DNA from: Chitinophagales bacterium
GTDB lineage: Bacteria > Bacteroidota > Bacteroidia > Chitinophagales > JADIYW01
Length of the DNA: 64,000 nt
Assembly (NCBI GenBank): GCA_020636545.1
Contig: JACJXS010000013.1
Location: forward strand, 122,867-186,866
Reading direction: 5' to 3'
Position numbers and translations under genes: made by a program. The notes under the pieces are model-generated. The model was not told the origin of the DNA. It did not search any database and worked only from the letters and a program-made list of their open reading frames with translations. This document shows, piece by piece, positions 8,639 through 17,814 of the stretch. Within the stretch, counting starts at the first letter, position 1. Each line of letters starts with the position of its first letter.

Positions 8639-10252
8639 ATGAGTAATAATGATCTTACCAGAAGAAAATTCGTTGGTCTTTCAGCAATGGCAACTATTGC
8701 AACAATGGGTGGAACAACTTTTTCATTAGCAGGTTGCAAAAAAGACAAAGTTGAAAACGTTCCAAGTAGCGAACAAGATGTCGTAATTATTGGATCTGGC
8801 TTTGGTGGTGCTATATCTGCTTTGCGTTTAGCAGAACACGGTGTAAAAGCCCTGATGTTGGAAATGGGCAGACAATATACTGTTTCGAAATATGAAGATG
8901 TTTTTGCTAAATCGTTACAACCAGATGGACGTTCTTCTTGGTTAAAAAAGAAAACTATTGTTCCAGTAGTTAATGATTTTCTTCAATTTAGTATCTACAA
9001 ATATGTAGGTGTTTTAGATCGTATTGATTATGATACTTCATATACTAGAATCTATAGAGGAACTTGTTTAGGTGGTGGTTCTGTTGTTTATGGTGCCATG
9101 TTGCCTTATGCACGCCCAGAGCTTTGGGATAAATATTTCCCATATATTAACTACCAAGATATGACTGATAAGTGGTATCCTAAAGTAAAAAGTGTACTTG
9201 ATTTTTCAACTGTTCCAGATGAATTATTAAACTCAAAAATGTATGATTATGCAAGAGTTGCTTTAGACCATTGTGATAAAGCAGGCATGACACCAATCTT
9301 CTTAAATGCTGGTGTTAATTTTGATGTAATCAAAGGAGAATTAGACGGAACAGAGAAGAAATGTTGTATGAATGGCGATGTAATATACGGAGCATACAAT
9401 GGATACAAAAACAGTTTAGATAGAAATTATATTCCTGCTGCAATTGCAACTGGAAATTTAACTGTGCAGACAATGAGTAAAGTAGATTATATCAATAAAC
9501 TTTCTGATGGTAGATATGAAGTATTTGTGGACATTATTGATGAAGTAGGCGAAAAGATAGATAGAAAACGATATATCGCAAAAAAAGTATTTATTAATGC
9601 TGGTGTTGCTGGCACAATGGATATCCTTTTAAAATCGAAATACAAAGGTGGCTTATCTAATTTAAGTGATGAAGTAGGTAAACATTGGGGCGGAAATGGA
9701 AATATTATGGCAATGAGAACAGGCTTGAAAGAAAACACAGGTAATGTACAAGGTGCTGTTCCAGTTGTTGCTTATGGTTACTTGGATAGCCCAGTAACAC
9801 CAACTTTAGCAGAACAAGCACCATTACCAATTGGTATAGAGTTAAAACAATTATTGACATTAGCAATTACTGAAAATCCAGAAAGAGGATATTTTGAATA
9901 TGATCCAAACACTGATAGGGCTGAATTGCATTTTGACAAATCACAAATGGATATTTCTAGAAGAGGAATGCAAGCCTTTATTGATAAATTAAATGAAGCT
10001 AATGGAGGTTCATTATCCAATATTTATTTTAATGGGCATAGCTTTGGCGATAACTTCTCTTATCATCCATTAGGTGGAGCTTGTCTCGGATTAGCTAGTG
10101 ATTATTTTGGTAGATTAAAAGGCTATGAAGGTTTATATTGCTTAGATGGTTCCATGATGCCTGGTTTTTCTTGTTGTGCAAATCCAGCATTGACCATTGC
10201 TGCTATTGCCGAAAGAAATATGGAAAATATTATTGCTGAGGACTTTAGCTAA
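8639..10252 (+). CDS. GMC-family FAD oxidoreductase, exported
   Basis: A 537-residue flavoprotein. The leader has twin arginines (TRRKFVG) and then a lipobox-like SLAGC near residue 32, so it may be a Tat-exported lipoprotein. The FAD-binding Rossmann motif GSGFGGAISALRLAE follows at about residue 52; RIYRGTCLGGGS is the typical GMC/cholesterol oxidase segment; SYHPLGGACLG and CCANPALTIAAIAERN are the C-terminal catalytic and FAD-closing motifs. The closest class is cholesterol oxidase-like GMC enzymes, which oxidise an alcohol and pass electrons to oxygen or another acceptor. The substrate is unknown. Monocistronic by spacing. Confidence 0.85.
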   Translation: MSNNDLTRRKFVGLSAMATIATMGGTTFSLAGCKKDKVENVPSSEQDVVIIGSGFGGAISALRLAEHGVKALMLEMGRQYTVSKYEDVFAKSLQPDGRSSWLKKKTIVPVVNDFLQFSIYKYVGVLDRIDYDTSYTRIYRGTCLGGGSVVYGAMLPYARPELWDKYFPYINYQDMTDKWYPKVKSVLDFSTVPDELLNSKMYDYARVALDHCDKAGMTPIFLNAGVNFDVIKGELDGTEKKCCMNGDVIYGAYNGYKNSLDRNYIPAAIATGNLTVQTMSKVDYINKLSDGRYEVFVDIIDEVGEKIDRKRYIAKKVFINAGVAGTMDILLKSKYKGGLSNLSDEVGKHWGGNGNIMAMRTGLKENTGNVQGAVPVVAYGYLDSPVTPTLAEQAPLPIGIELKQLLTLAITENPERGYFEYDPNTDRAELHFDKSQMDISRRGMQAFIDKLNEANGGSLSNIYFNGHSFGDNFSYHPLGGACLGLASDYFGRLKGYEGLYCLDGSMMPGFSCCANPALTIAAIAERNMENIIAEDFS

Positions 10253-10389
10253 CTTTTATTTGCAAAGATAGTTTTCCAAAACTGTCATTGTCCTTATTTT
10301 ATTATGATAATAATATTAATCACTTTAATGCTTCTAAAAAGAAGAAATAATTCTAGACATACTAATCTATAAAATTTAAAATAACAAAA

Positions 10390-11500
10390 ATGAGAATTTT
10401 AATTGCTCTATTTATTTCGGTAATTACATCTATTTCATGTAAGATTGTTCCAAGTACTGTACCAGCAGGTCTAACGTTTACTTCGATTTTTAACCAAAAA
10501 AAACACAACAGGAATTTCTTGTTATAGGATACCCGCAATTACTACTGCTCCAAATGGCGATTTAGTTGCTACTATTGATGAAAGAGTTCCAGATTGTGGT
10601 GATTAAAGAACCAATAAAGATATTAATATTGTAATTCGTCGCAGTTCTGATAATGGCAAAACATGGATAGCAATTGAAAAAATCATTGATCATCCAAATG
10701 GACAATCAGCTTCAGATCCTTCATTTATTGTCGATAAAACAACCAATACTATTTTTATGTTCTATAATTATATGAACTTAAAAACTGAAAAGGATATTTA
10801 TTATTTTATGGTCATTAAAAGTACTGACAATGGTAAGACTTGGAGTACGCCGGTAGATATCACTTCTCAAGTTACTCAACCTAATTGGCACAATCATTTT
10901 AAATTCATTACATCTGGAAATAGAACACAAACAAAAGATGGAAAATTATTACATACCATTGTAAATCTAAATAGTGGACTTTATGTATTTGGAAGTGATA
11001 ATCATGGTGATAGTTGGTATTTAATAGACAAATCTATTACACCTGGTGATGAATCAAAAATTATTGAATTGAATGATGGTACTTGGATGATTAATAGCCG
11101 TGTAAACAATGCTGGCTATAGATATATTCATACTTCTACAAATGAAGGTTTATCTTGGACAACAATTTCTGCTCCAGCTTTACCTGACCTAGGTTGCAAT
11201 GCAAGTATTTTACGATATAGTTCTGTTGCAGAAGGCGATGATAAAAATAGATTGATTTTTGTTAATGCAAAAGATGCAAAACAACGTAAAAACTTAACCA
11301 TTAGAATCAGTTATGATGAAGGTAAAACTTGGTCAACTGGCAAAACCATTTATACAGGTGGTGCTGCTTATTCTTCATTAACTTTATTAAAGAATGGAGA
11401 GATTGGTTTAATTTTTGAAAAAGATGAATACAAAGACAATACTTTTGTATCTATAAGTATGAAATGGCTTACTGATGGGAAAGATTTGGGTATTCAATAA
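10390..11500 (+). pseudogene. Exo-alpha-sialidase (GH33) lipoprotein, broken
   Basis: Read across two lesions the product is a sialidase: signal peptide with lipobox SISC, the YRIPAI motif (first Arg of the sialidase triad), and five Asp-box motifs (SSDNGKTW, STDNGKTW, SDNHGDSW, STNEGLSW, SYDEGKTW), with AAYSSLTLL holding the probable nucleophile Tyr. A +1 shift occurs at the A8 run 10496-10503; in the restored frame a TAA stop follows at 10604-10606, directly after DERVPDCGD where related enzymes read on. The 3' part is open from ATG 10757. Two independent lesions favour a true pseudogene, though the homopolymer shift alone could be a read error. Confidence 0.8.
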
Positions 11501-11510
11501 AACACTTTTT

Positions 11511-12758
11511 CTAGCTATAAAATAAATAAGCTACTGCAATTGCAATAATTATTCCTACGAAATCTGCCAAAAGTCCAAAGAAAATTGCACTTTTGGCATT
11601 TTTTATACCTACACTTCCAAAATAAACAGCCAATACATAAAATGTAGTTTCAGTTGAGCCTTGCATAATAGAGGCTAAATTTCCTTGAAAACTATTGACA
11701 CCGTAATTGTGCATTACATCTACCATAAAGGCTCTAGCTCCGCTCCCACTTAGTGTCTTCATTAAGCCAACTGGCAATGCTGGAATAAATTTATCATCAA
11801 AGCCTAAGAGCCTAACAATATTACCAATTCCATCTGTAATAAAATTTAAGCAACCAGTTGCATTAAAAACTGCAATGGCTGCCAAGATTGCAATTAGATA
11901 AGGAATAATTTGAACTGCAGTTTTAAAACCATCTTTCGCTCCATCAATAAATACATCATAGACATTTATTTTTTTAATTGCACCAGAAATAATAATTACT
12001 ACAATAATTCCAAAAATCAATACACTTCCAATTAGTGCAATTTTTCCAGCTATTGCTTCTTGAGGAAATTGTTTAATCCAAAAGTACATACCTGAAATAA
12101 TTCCTATAAAAAATAAATTAAAAGTAATAAATGGCAAGTTGAATAAATTTAATCTTTGATGCCAAGCCACTGCAATAATTGCAAAAAATAGTGTACAATA
12201 CGTAACCATCAAAGTAGGTAAAAAAATATCTGCTGCATTAAACCCTACTAAGCCTTGCTCAATAGCCATTGTTTGACGAATGGCCATAACTGAAGTTGGA
12301 ATTAGTGTAATACCTGCTGTATTGATTACTAAAAACATGATCATGGCATTAGAAGCAACTGTTTTTTGATTATTTAAATTTTGCAAATCATTCATTGCTT
12401 TTAAACCTAAAGGTGTTGCTGCATTGTCTAAACCCAACATATTGGCAGAAAAATTCATCATCATATTGCCATAAGCAGGACTTTCTTTAGGAACTTCAGG
12501 AAATAGTTTTGAAAAAAATGGAGCTAATAAATTAGAACATTTTTTTATCAATCCACTTTTATCGGCAATTTTCATAATACCAAGCCAAAATGCCATCAAT
12601 GCAGTTAAGCCTAAAGCAATTTCAAATCCAATTTTTGTACTTTCAAATAATTTAGTGGTCAGCAATGAGAATACTTCAGTATCGCCGAGTATTGTTTTAA
12701 CAATAGCAACAATAAAACTAATCACAAAAAAACTAATCCAAATATAATTTAATGCCAT
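11511..12758 (-). CDS. SpmA-SpmB fusion, nucleoside-recognition (Gate) domain membrane protein
   Basis: A 415-residue polytopic membrane protein. The N-terminal half (LTALMAFWLGIMKIAD, then MMMNFSANMLGLDNAATPLG) matches SpmA; the C-terminal half (GAKDGFKTAVQIIPYLIAIL, LMKTLSGSGARAFM, MQGSTETTFYVLAVYFG) matches SpmB. In Firmicutes these are two spore-maturation genes; non-sporulating Bacteroidota carry the fused form, whose transport role is undefined. The gene ends 11 bp from the convergent sialidase pseudogene and lies downstream of hup, separated by a terminator. Confidence 0.85.
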   Translation of the reverse strand: MALNYIWISFFVISFIVAIVKTILGDTEVFSLLTTKLFESTKIGFEIALGLTALMAFWLGIMKIADKSGLIKKCSNLLAPFFSKLFPEVPKESPAYGNMMMNFSANMLGLDNAATPLGLKAMNDLQNLNNQKTVASNAMIMFLVINTAGITLIPTSVMAIRQTMAIEQGLVGFNAADIFLPTLMVTYCTLFFAIIAVAWHQRLNLFNLPFITFNLFFIGIISGMYFWIKQFPQEAIAGKIALIGSVLIFGIIVVIIISGAIKKINVYDVFIDGAKDGFKTAVQIIPYLIAILAAIAVFNATGCLNFITDGIGNIVRLLGFDDKFIPALPVGLMKTLSGSGARAFMVDVMHNYGVNSFQGNLASIMQGSTETTFYVLAVYFGSVGIKNAKSAIFFGLLADFVGIIIAIAVAYLFYS

Positions 12759-12788
12759 AGTAGATGAATAATTTTAAAATATATAAAT

Positions 12789-12815
12789 AAAAAATCCCAC
12801 AATAAATGTGGGATT
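12789..12815 (-). terminator. Intrinsic terminator of hup
   Basis: A perfect 9-bp stem (AATCCCACA/TGTGGGATT, loop ATAAA on the plus strand) is followed on the minus strand by a T-rich tail (TTTTATTTATAT). It is just downstream of the HU stop codon. Confidence 0.85.
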
Positions 12816-12837
12816 AAATAAAAATAATTAATGCTAA

Positions 12838-13122
12838 TTATTTTTTTGTTTTGTTTACTGATTCAGATAATTCTTTACCTGCTTTGAATTTCACTGTAGT
12901 TTTTGCAGGGATAGTAATTTTTTCGCCAGTAGATGGGTTTCTACCAATTCTCTTAGCTCTTTTGCTAGTAGAAAAAGTTCCAAAACCAACTAGAGTTACT
13001 TTGTCACCTTTTTTAAGTGTTTTTCCCATACCGTCTAAAATTGCATTTAATGCATCTGTTGCTTTCGCATTTGTTACGCCTGCGGCATCAGCGATAACTT
13101 TAACTAAATCTCCTTTGTTCAT
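12838..13122 (-). CDS. hup: HU-family DNA-binding protein
   Basis: A 94-residue nucleoid protein of the HU/IHF family. The N-terminal dimerisation helices (MNKGDLVKVIADAAGV) lead to the DNA-binding beta-arm with GRNPSTGEKITIPAKTTVKFKAGK, the HU signature including the intercalating proline. HU bends DNA and compacts the chromosome. It is a single gene bounded by its own promoter and terminator. Confidence 0.93.
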   Translation of the reverse strand: MNKGDLVKVIADAAGVTNAKATDALNAILDGMGKTLKKGDKVTLVGFGTFSTSKRAKRIGRNPSTGEKITIPAKTTVKFKAGKELSESVNKTKK

Positions 13123-13160
13123 ATTAATTTGTTTAAATAGGTTTAATAAATATTACCTCA

Positions 13161-13190
13161 CAAATATAATAGGTTACTTTAATTTAACAA
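13161..13190 (-). promoter_or_regulatory. hup promoter
   Basis: On the minus strand TTG (13188-13190) and TATATTTG (13161-13168) are 19 bp apart, the clearest -33/-7 pair on this strand, 39 bases upstream of the HU start. Confidence 0.65.
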
Positions 13191-13266
13191 GAAAAAAAAT
13201 AAAAATGTTAATAAAATAGGTGCTTTGTGAACAATTTTATATCAAAATAGCTTATTTATATGGTTT

Positions 13267-13614
13267 TTAAGCTGAAAAAGATGTTCCACAGCCACAAATT
13301 TCTGTAGCATTTGGATTATTATAGACAAATCCTCTATTATCTAAACCTGTTTTAAAGTCGATAATGGTGCCTGATAAATAAATTTCTTGTGTTGGATGGA
13401 TATAAATTGGAATTAAGCCTTCTAATATATATTTATTATCGCCTTCTTTTTGTTTTTCAAAATTCATAATATATGAGAAACCAGCACAACCACCACCTTC
13501 TACGCCAATACGCAATCCTATTTCAGTTTTATTTTCAATTTGTTGGTATAAATTCTTTATTTCTTCTAGTGCAGAATTTGTAATATTAATTGGCAAACTA
13601 GATGTATTTTCCAT
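13267..13614 (-). CDS. HesB/IscA-type iron-sulfur cluster assembly protein
   Basis: A scaffold or carrier for Fe-S clusters. The three conserved cysteines are visible in GGGCAGF and in CGCGTSF at the C-terminus, the family pattern. The frame is open from an ATG at 13644, but the ATG at 13614 (MENTSSLPINIT) matches the usual start and gives 115 residues. It stands alone, divergent from the gene at 13743, and is not next to other suf/isc genes here. Confidence 0.9.
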   Translation of the reverse strand: MENTSSLPINITNSALEEIKNLYQQIENKTEIGLRIGVEGGGCAGFSYIMNFEKQKEGDNKYILEGLIPIYIHPTQEIYLSGTIIDFKTGLDNRGFVYNNPNATEICGCGTSFSA

Positions 13615-13719
13615 TTTCACTTTAATATTTTTAAGTAGATACAAAGATAAGTATCTTTTAATTCTTAAATCGCAATTTGATATTTAATAACAATTAGAAA
13701 AGCATATTAAATAAAATAG

Positions 13720-13727
13720 TAGATTTG
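13720..13727 (+). promoter_or_regulatory. -7 element upstream of the 13743 gene
   Basis: TAGATTTG matches TAnnTTTG and ends 15 bases before the ATG at 13743. It overlaps a possible TTG start at 13725, which argues for the ATG at 13743 as the real start. Confidence 0.5.
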
Positions 13728-13742
13728 CAAAAAAAATATAAT

Positions 13743-14279
13743 ATGAGTTTTTTTCTTGAAATCTTAAAATACACATTACCATCATTGATTATGCTTATAG
13801 GTATTTACCTAATTATAGTAAGGTTTTTGGAACAAAATGAAAAACTTAAAAAATTAGAACTAAAAAAATTAAGTATTCAAGAAAATTCTAAAATCGCATT
13901 GCCATTGAGATTACAAGCGTATGAACGTGTTATTTTATTTTTAGAACGTATCCATCCCAACCAATTGGTTCAAAGAGTTAGAGAAGCTAACATGACTGTT
14001 GCTGCTTTAAATCTAGAATTAGCAAAAGCCATTAGAATTGAATATGAATATAATTTATCACAACAAATTTACCTTAATCAAGATGCGTGGATATTAGTAG
14101 AAAGAGCAAAAGATGAAACTTTAAAAATTATAAATAGTATAGCTTCAAATTTACCCAAAGAGGCGAATGGAATTGAATTAAGCAAAGCAATTTTTCAGTA
14201 TTTAGCTGAAAGTAATCAAGAATTTCCAACACATATTGCTATCAATTTTATCAAAGAAGATGTTAAGAACTTATTTTAA
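13743..14279 (+). CDS. Conserved Bacteroidota membrane-anchored protein
   Basis: A 178-residue protein of a family conserved in Bacteroidota without known function (it resembles DUF7935). An N-terminal membrane helix (about residues 6-26, ILKYTLPSLIMLIGIYLIIV) is followed by a cytoplasmic helical domain with RLQAYERVILFLERIHP and QLVQRVREANMTVAAL. The start is at ATG 13743; an in-frame TTG at 13725 sits inside the promoter. It overlaps the next gene by 20 bp, suggesting translational coupling with the split 5'-nucleotidase genes. Confidence 0.7.
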   Translation: MSFFLEILKYTLPSLIMLIGIYLIIVRFLEQNEKLKKLELKKLSIQENSKIALPLRLQAYERVILFLERIHPNQLVQRVREANMTVAALNLELAKAIRIEYEYNLSQQIYLNQDAWILVERAKDETLKIINSIASNLPKEANGIELSKAIFQYLAESNQEFPTHIAINFIKEDVKNLF

Positions 14280-14997
14280 ATATGGTTTAATATTCCTTAT
14301 CTTATTGACTGTTTCTTGTAAGCATTATCAAGTTAGCACTAAGCATTACGATAATATTCAAATAAATAATATTGCTTTAGATTCCAGTATTTATAATTTA
14401 TATAAACCATATAAAGATTCATTAGATAAAATTATGCTATTACCTATTGCAATTTTATCTGAAAATGTAATCAAACAACAACCAAGTTCAACTTTAGGAA
14501 ATTTAATTGCGGATATTCTTTTTGACGAAACCCAAAAATTGTCAAAAGATACTGTAGATTTTGCAATTACTAATTATGGAGGAATCAGAGTTAATACACT
14601 TCAAAAGGGAACTTTAAAAATTTTAGATGCCTTTAATATTATGCCATTTGAAAATACTATTGGCGTTTTAAGTATCAATCAGGAAGAAGTGCAAATGTTG
14701 TGTGATGTGATTGCACAAAAAGGTGGTTGGCCAATAAGTAATCAAATTAATTTTAGAATCAAAGATGGAAAAGCTATTGATATTTTAATCAATCAAAAAC
14801 CATTACAAGAAAATAAAATTTATAAAGTAGCAATTATTGATTATTTAGTGAGTGGAGGAGATAATATGTCATTTTTAAAAGACAAACCTTATATAAATTT
14901 CAATGTTTTATTTCGAGATGCCATCATCGAATATTTAAAAAATACCAAAGAACCCATTATTCCTTCAAATCAAAAAAGAATAATGTATGCAGAATAG
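14260..14997 (+). CDS. 5'-nucleotidase C-terminal domain lipoprotein
   Basis: This encodes only the substrate-binding C-terminal domain of UshA-like 5'-nucleotidases: NYGGIRVN, FNIMPFENTIGVL and DYLVSGGDNMSFL are the diagnostic motifs for nucleotide base stacking. A signal peptide with lipobox LLTVSC shows export and lipidation. The frame is open from ATG 14236, but ATG 14260 gives the cleaner signal peptide. The catalytic domain is encoded by the next gene, which overlaps by 11 bp. The two products presumably assemble in the periplasm; the gene order is the reverse of the domain order in UshA. Confidence 0.82.
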   Translation: MLRTYFKYGLIFLILLTVSCKHYQVSTKHYDNIQINNIALDSSIYNLYKPYKDSLDKIMLLPIAILSENVIKQQPSSTLGNLIADILFDETQKLSKDTVDFAITNYGGIRVNTLQKGTLKILDAFNIMPFENTIGVLSINQEEVQMLCDVIAQKGGWPISNQINFRIKDGKAIDILINQKPLQENKIYKVAIIDYLVSGGDNMSFLKDKPYINFNVLFRDAIIEYLKNTKEPIIPSNQKRIMYAE

Positions 14998-15895
14998 ACG
15001 TAATTTTTTAAAAACAGCAATCACAACAACTGCTGCACTTGCATTACACCAACCTATTTTCTCTTCTAATAAAAGTAAACAACTAACTATATTACATACT
15101 AATGATGTACATAGCCGAATAGAGCCATTTCCAGCAACTGATTTAAAATATCCTGGTATGGGTGGTGCTGCCATGCGTTCTACTTTAATTAATAAAATAA
15201 GAACAGAAAATGAACATACACTATTATTAGATGCTGGAGACATTTTTCAGGGAACACCTTATTTTAATTTTTTTAAAGGCAATGTAGAAATTGATGTAAT
15301 GAATGAATTAGGATATGAATGTTCTACACTAGGTAATCACGAATTTGATAATGGTATTGATGCTTTAGCTAAACAAATTGATAGAGCAAATTTCCCGTTT
15401 GTAAACTGTAATTATGACTTTACAAATACGCTTCTAAATGGTAAAATTCACAAACATATTACTCTGCAAAAAGGCTCTTTAAAAATTGGCATTACTGGAT
15501 GTGGTGTTGAATTAAAAAATTTAGTTGCACCATACAATTACGAAGGCATTGTATATCATGATCCTATAGACAAAATACAAGAGCAAGTAGATATTTTAAA
15601 ACACAAAAAAAAATGTGATATTGTTATTGTATTATCACACATTGGATATGCTTATAACACCAATAAAATAAGCGATTTACAGCTTGCTCAAAAAACAAAA
15701 GACATTGATATTATTATTGGTGGACATACACATACTTTTTTAGAAGAACCAACAATAATACAAAATTTAGAAAATAAAGATGTACTGATAAATCAAGTAG
15801 GGTTTGCTGGTATTTTTCTTGGTCAGATAGATTATATTTTTGAAAAAAAATCTACAAAAAAACAAGCTAAAAACCATATTGTAATTCCTACATAA
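14987..15895 (+). CDS. 5'-nucleotidase catalytic (metallophosphatase) domain, Tat-exported
   Basis: A 302-residue metallophosphoesterase. Metal ligands are visible in order: HTNDVHSRI, DAGDIFQGTPY, LGNHEFDNG, SHIGY and GGHTHTF, the UshA N-terminal set. The leader NRRNFLKTAITTTAALAL is a Tat signal. No C-terminal substrate domain is present; it is supplied by the gene upstream. Hydrolysis of nucleoside monophosphates or UDP-sugars in the periplasm is expected. The start ATG overlaps the upstream gene, so the two are co-translated. Confidence 0.87.
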   Translation: MQNRRNFLKTAITTTAALALHQPIFSSNKSKQLTILHTNDVHSRIEPFPATDLKYPGMGGAAMRSTLINKIRTENEHTLLLDAGDIFQGTPYFNFFKGNVEIDVMNELGYECSTLGNHEFDNGIDALAKQIDRANFPFVNCNYDFTNTLLNGKIHKHITLQKGSLKIGITGCGVELKNLVAPYNYEGIVYHDPIDKIQEQVDILKHKKKCDIVIVLSHIGYAYNTNKISDLQLAQKTKDIDIIIGGHTHTFLEEPTIIQNLENKDVLINQVGFAGIFLGQIDYIFEKKSTKKQAKNHIVIPT

Positions 15896-15952
15896 AAAAC
15901 AACTAAAAAAAATTTTTTTATTACAAAAAAGTTTTCCATATTAGCAATGTAA

Positions 15953-15961
15953 TTATCAACA
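15953..15961 (+). promoter_or_regulatory. DnaA-box-like site upstream of dnaA
   Basis: TTATCAACA differs by one base from the consensus DnaA box TTATCCACA and lies 22 bases before the dnaA start. A single box may mediate dnaA autoregulation; it does not make an origin by itself. Confidence 0.35.
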
Positions 15962-15982
15962 CATCTTTAAAACTAATGAAAT

Positions 15983-17419
15983 ATGAAGAGCAAGCATGAA
16001 CTCGTTTGGGAAAGTTGTCTAAAAATAATAAAAGATAATATTAGCTTACAGAGTTTTACAACTTGGTTTGAACCTATAAAACCTATTAAAGTCGAAAATT
16101 TTGTACTTACAATACAAGTACCTAGTCAATTTTTTTATGAATGGTTAGAGGAACATTATGTTACCTTACTTAGAAAAACTATTAAAAGAGAATTAGGAGA
16201 TCAAGCGAAGTTAGAATACCGAGTATTAATGGAGTCTAAAAACGCTGCAAATACAAATCCAAAAACAATGGATTTACCTAATAATAGAGAAGGTATATAT
16301 GGAGCAAATGAAGTATCACTTCCAACGATGCTTTCTACTCCAATGGTAAAAAATCCTTTTGTAATTCCTGGATTAAAAAAGATACATGTAGATTCACAAT
16401 TAAATCCAAATTATTTATTTGAAACATTTATAGAAGGTGATTGTAATAAATTTGCAAGAAATGCTGCAAAAGCAGTAGCAAAATCACCCGGTGGTAATGC
16501 TTTTAATCCATTAGTAATTCACGGAGGAACTGGTTTAGGCAAAACGCACTTAGCTCAAGCAATTGGAAACTTTATTAAAACAAATACACCTGGAAAAACT
16601 GTATTGTATGTAGGTTCTGAAAAATTCACAACACAATTTTTGAATGCACTCAGAGAACAAAGTACGAATGATTTTATCCATTTTTACCAACAAATTGATG
16701 TTTTAATTATTGATGATATTCATTACCTAGGAAATAAAGCAAAAACACAAGATATATTCTTCCATATTTTCAACCATTTACACCAAAATAACAAGCAATT
16801 AATACTAACATCTGACAAAGCTCCAAAAGATTTAGAAGGTGTTGAAGATAGATTATTATCCAGATTCAAATGGGGTTTAACCACTGATTTGCAGTCTCCT
16901 GATTATGAAACTAGAGTTTCTATTCTTAGAAAAAAAATGCATGCTGATGGTGTTGAAATGAGTGAAGACGTTGTTAGATTTATTGCAACAAATATTAAAA
17001 ATAATGTACGTGAAATTGAAGGTGTTGTAACTTCCATTTTAGCTCAAGCTACTTTGAATAAACAAGAAATCAATTTAGATTTAGCCAAAAGAACAGTTTT
17101 GAGTTTTGTAAAACATGCAACTAAAGAAATTTCTTTAGAGATGATTCAAAAAACTGTTTGTGATTATTTTGAAGTTCCAGTTGAAAAACTAAAAGAACCA
17201 ACTAGAAAAAGACAATTTGTACAAGCTCGACAATTATCGATGTATTTTGCTAAAGAATTTACCAAAGCATCATTAAAAAGCATTGGACAACAATTTGGAG
17301 GCAGAGACCATAGTACGGTTATCCATTCATGCCAAGCTGTGAAAAATCTAGTAGATACTGATGAAGATTTTAAAGATTCAGTAGATGAATTAAGAAAAAG
17401 AATTGAATTAAGTCTGTAA
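15983..17419 (+). CDS. dnaA: Chromosomal replication initiator DnaA
   Basis: A 478-residue DnaA. Domain I (about residues 1-85, SFTTWFEPIKPI) binds DnaB and regulators; a linker follows; the AAA+ domain carries Walker A GGTGLGKTH and Walker B VLIIDDIHYL; domain IV ends with the DNA-binding signature FGGRDHSTVIHSC. It opens the replication origin. The region upstream is short (87 bp) and holds one DnaA-box-like site, and no dnaN is adjacent, which is usual in Bacteroidota. A terminator follows. Confidence 0.96.
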   Translation: MKSKHELVWESCLKIIKDNISLQSFTTWFEPIKPIKVENFVLTIQVPSQFFYEWLEEHYVTLLRKTIKRELGDQAKLEYRVLMESKNAANTNPKTMDLPNNREGIYGANEVSLPTMLSTPMVKNPFVIPGLKKIHVDSQLNPNYLFETFIEGDCNKFARNAAKAVAKSPGGNAFNPLVIHGGTGLGKTHLAQAIGNFIKTNTPGKTVLYVGSEKFTTQFLNALREQSTNDFIHFYQQIDVLIIDDIHYLGNKAKTQDIFFHIFNHLHQNNKQLILTSDKAPKDLEGVEDRLLSRFKWGLTTDLQSPDYETRVSILRKKMHADGVEMSEDVVRFIATNIKNNVREIEGVVTSILAQATLNKQEINLDLAKRTVLSFVKHATKEISLEMIQKTVCDYFEVPVEKLKEPTRKRQFVQARQLSMYFAKEFTKASLKSIGQQFGGRDHSTVIHSCQAVKNLVDTDEDFKDSVDELRKRIELSL

Positions 17420-17445
17420 CTTTCAGATTTATAAATTAAATATTT

Positions 17446-17470
17446 GCCAATCTTTTGATTGGCTTTTTTT
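17446..17470 (+). terminator. Intrinsic terminator of dnaA
   Basis: A perfect 7-bp stem (GCCAATC/GATTGGC, loop TTTT) is followed directly by seven T, 27 bases after the dnaA stop. Confidence 0.85.
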
Positions 17471-17814
17471 ATGTTCAAAAATAATACTTAATCCGTTTAT
17501 TGTGTCTTTTCTTGAAATAGATTTACTCATTAAAAACTAAATTCCTACCTAAATTATTTGCTTTCATTGAGTGTTTTTTTTAGTATAATTGTATTTCCTT
17601 TCATATTTAAAAAGTTTTTATAAACTTTAAAGATAGAAATCTTATATTTGAATGTTGTAACGTAACTTGGTAGAATACTTACCGAAGTGTTGCTTAAAAA
17701 CGGAATTTGTATAATCCAAAAAATTTTGCTAGTTTCGCTAGAAGTAAATCCATAAAGACGTTGGCAGTTAACAAGCAAAGATCGTACGTCAAAGACATAC
17801 TAAATACAGATAAT
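17471..17814. other. Intergenic region between dnaA and accessory islet
   Basis: This 344-bp stretch holds no credible gene. The only clear signal is a plus-strand TATATTTG (17643-17650), a -7 element that would give a leader of about 160 bases for the small secreted protein gene at 17815. The opposite-strand frame at 17554-17778 has no supporting features. Confidence 0.5.

Noticed and set aside
10267..10286. Terminator after the GMC oxidoreductase
   Set aside because: A 9-bp stem with a G-U pair and a 2-base loop exists, but the loop is too tight and no T tract follows.
14965..15243. Minus-strand frame over the 5'-nucleotidase genes
   Set aside because: It lies wholly on conserved coding sequence of the other strand.
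15896..15982. Replication origin next to dnaA
   Set aside because: Only one DnaA-box-like site and no box cluster or clear unwinding element beyond general AT richness.
17554..17778. Minus-strand 74-residue frame after dnaA
   Set aside because: No start signal, signal peptide or domain; it overlaps the putative leader of the secreted protein gene.
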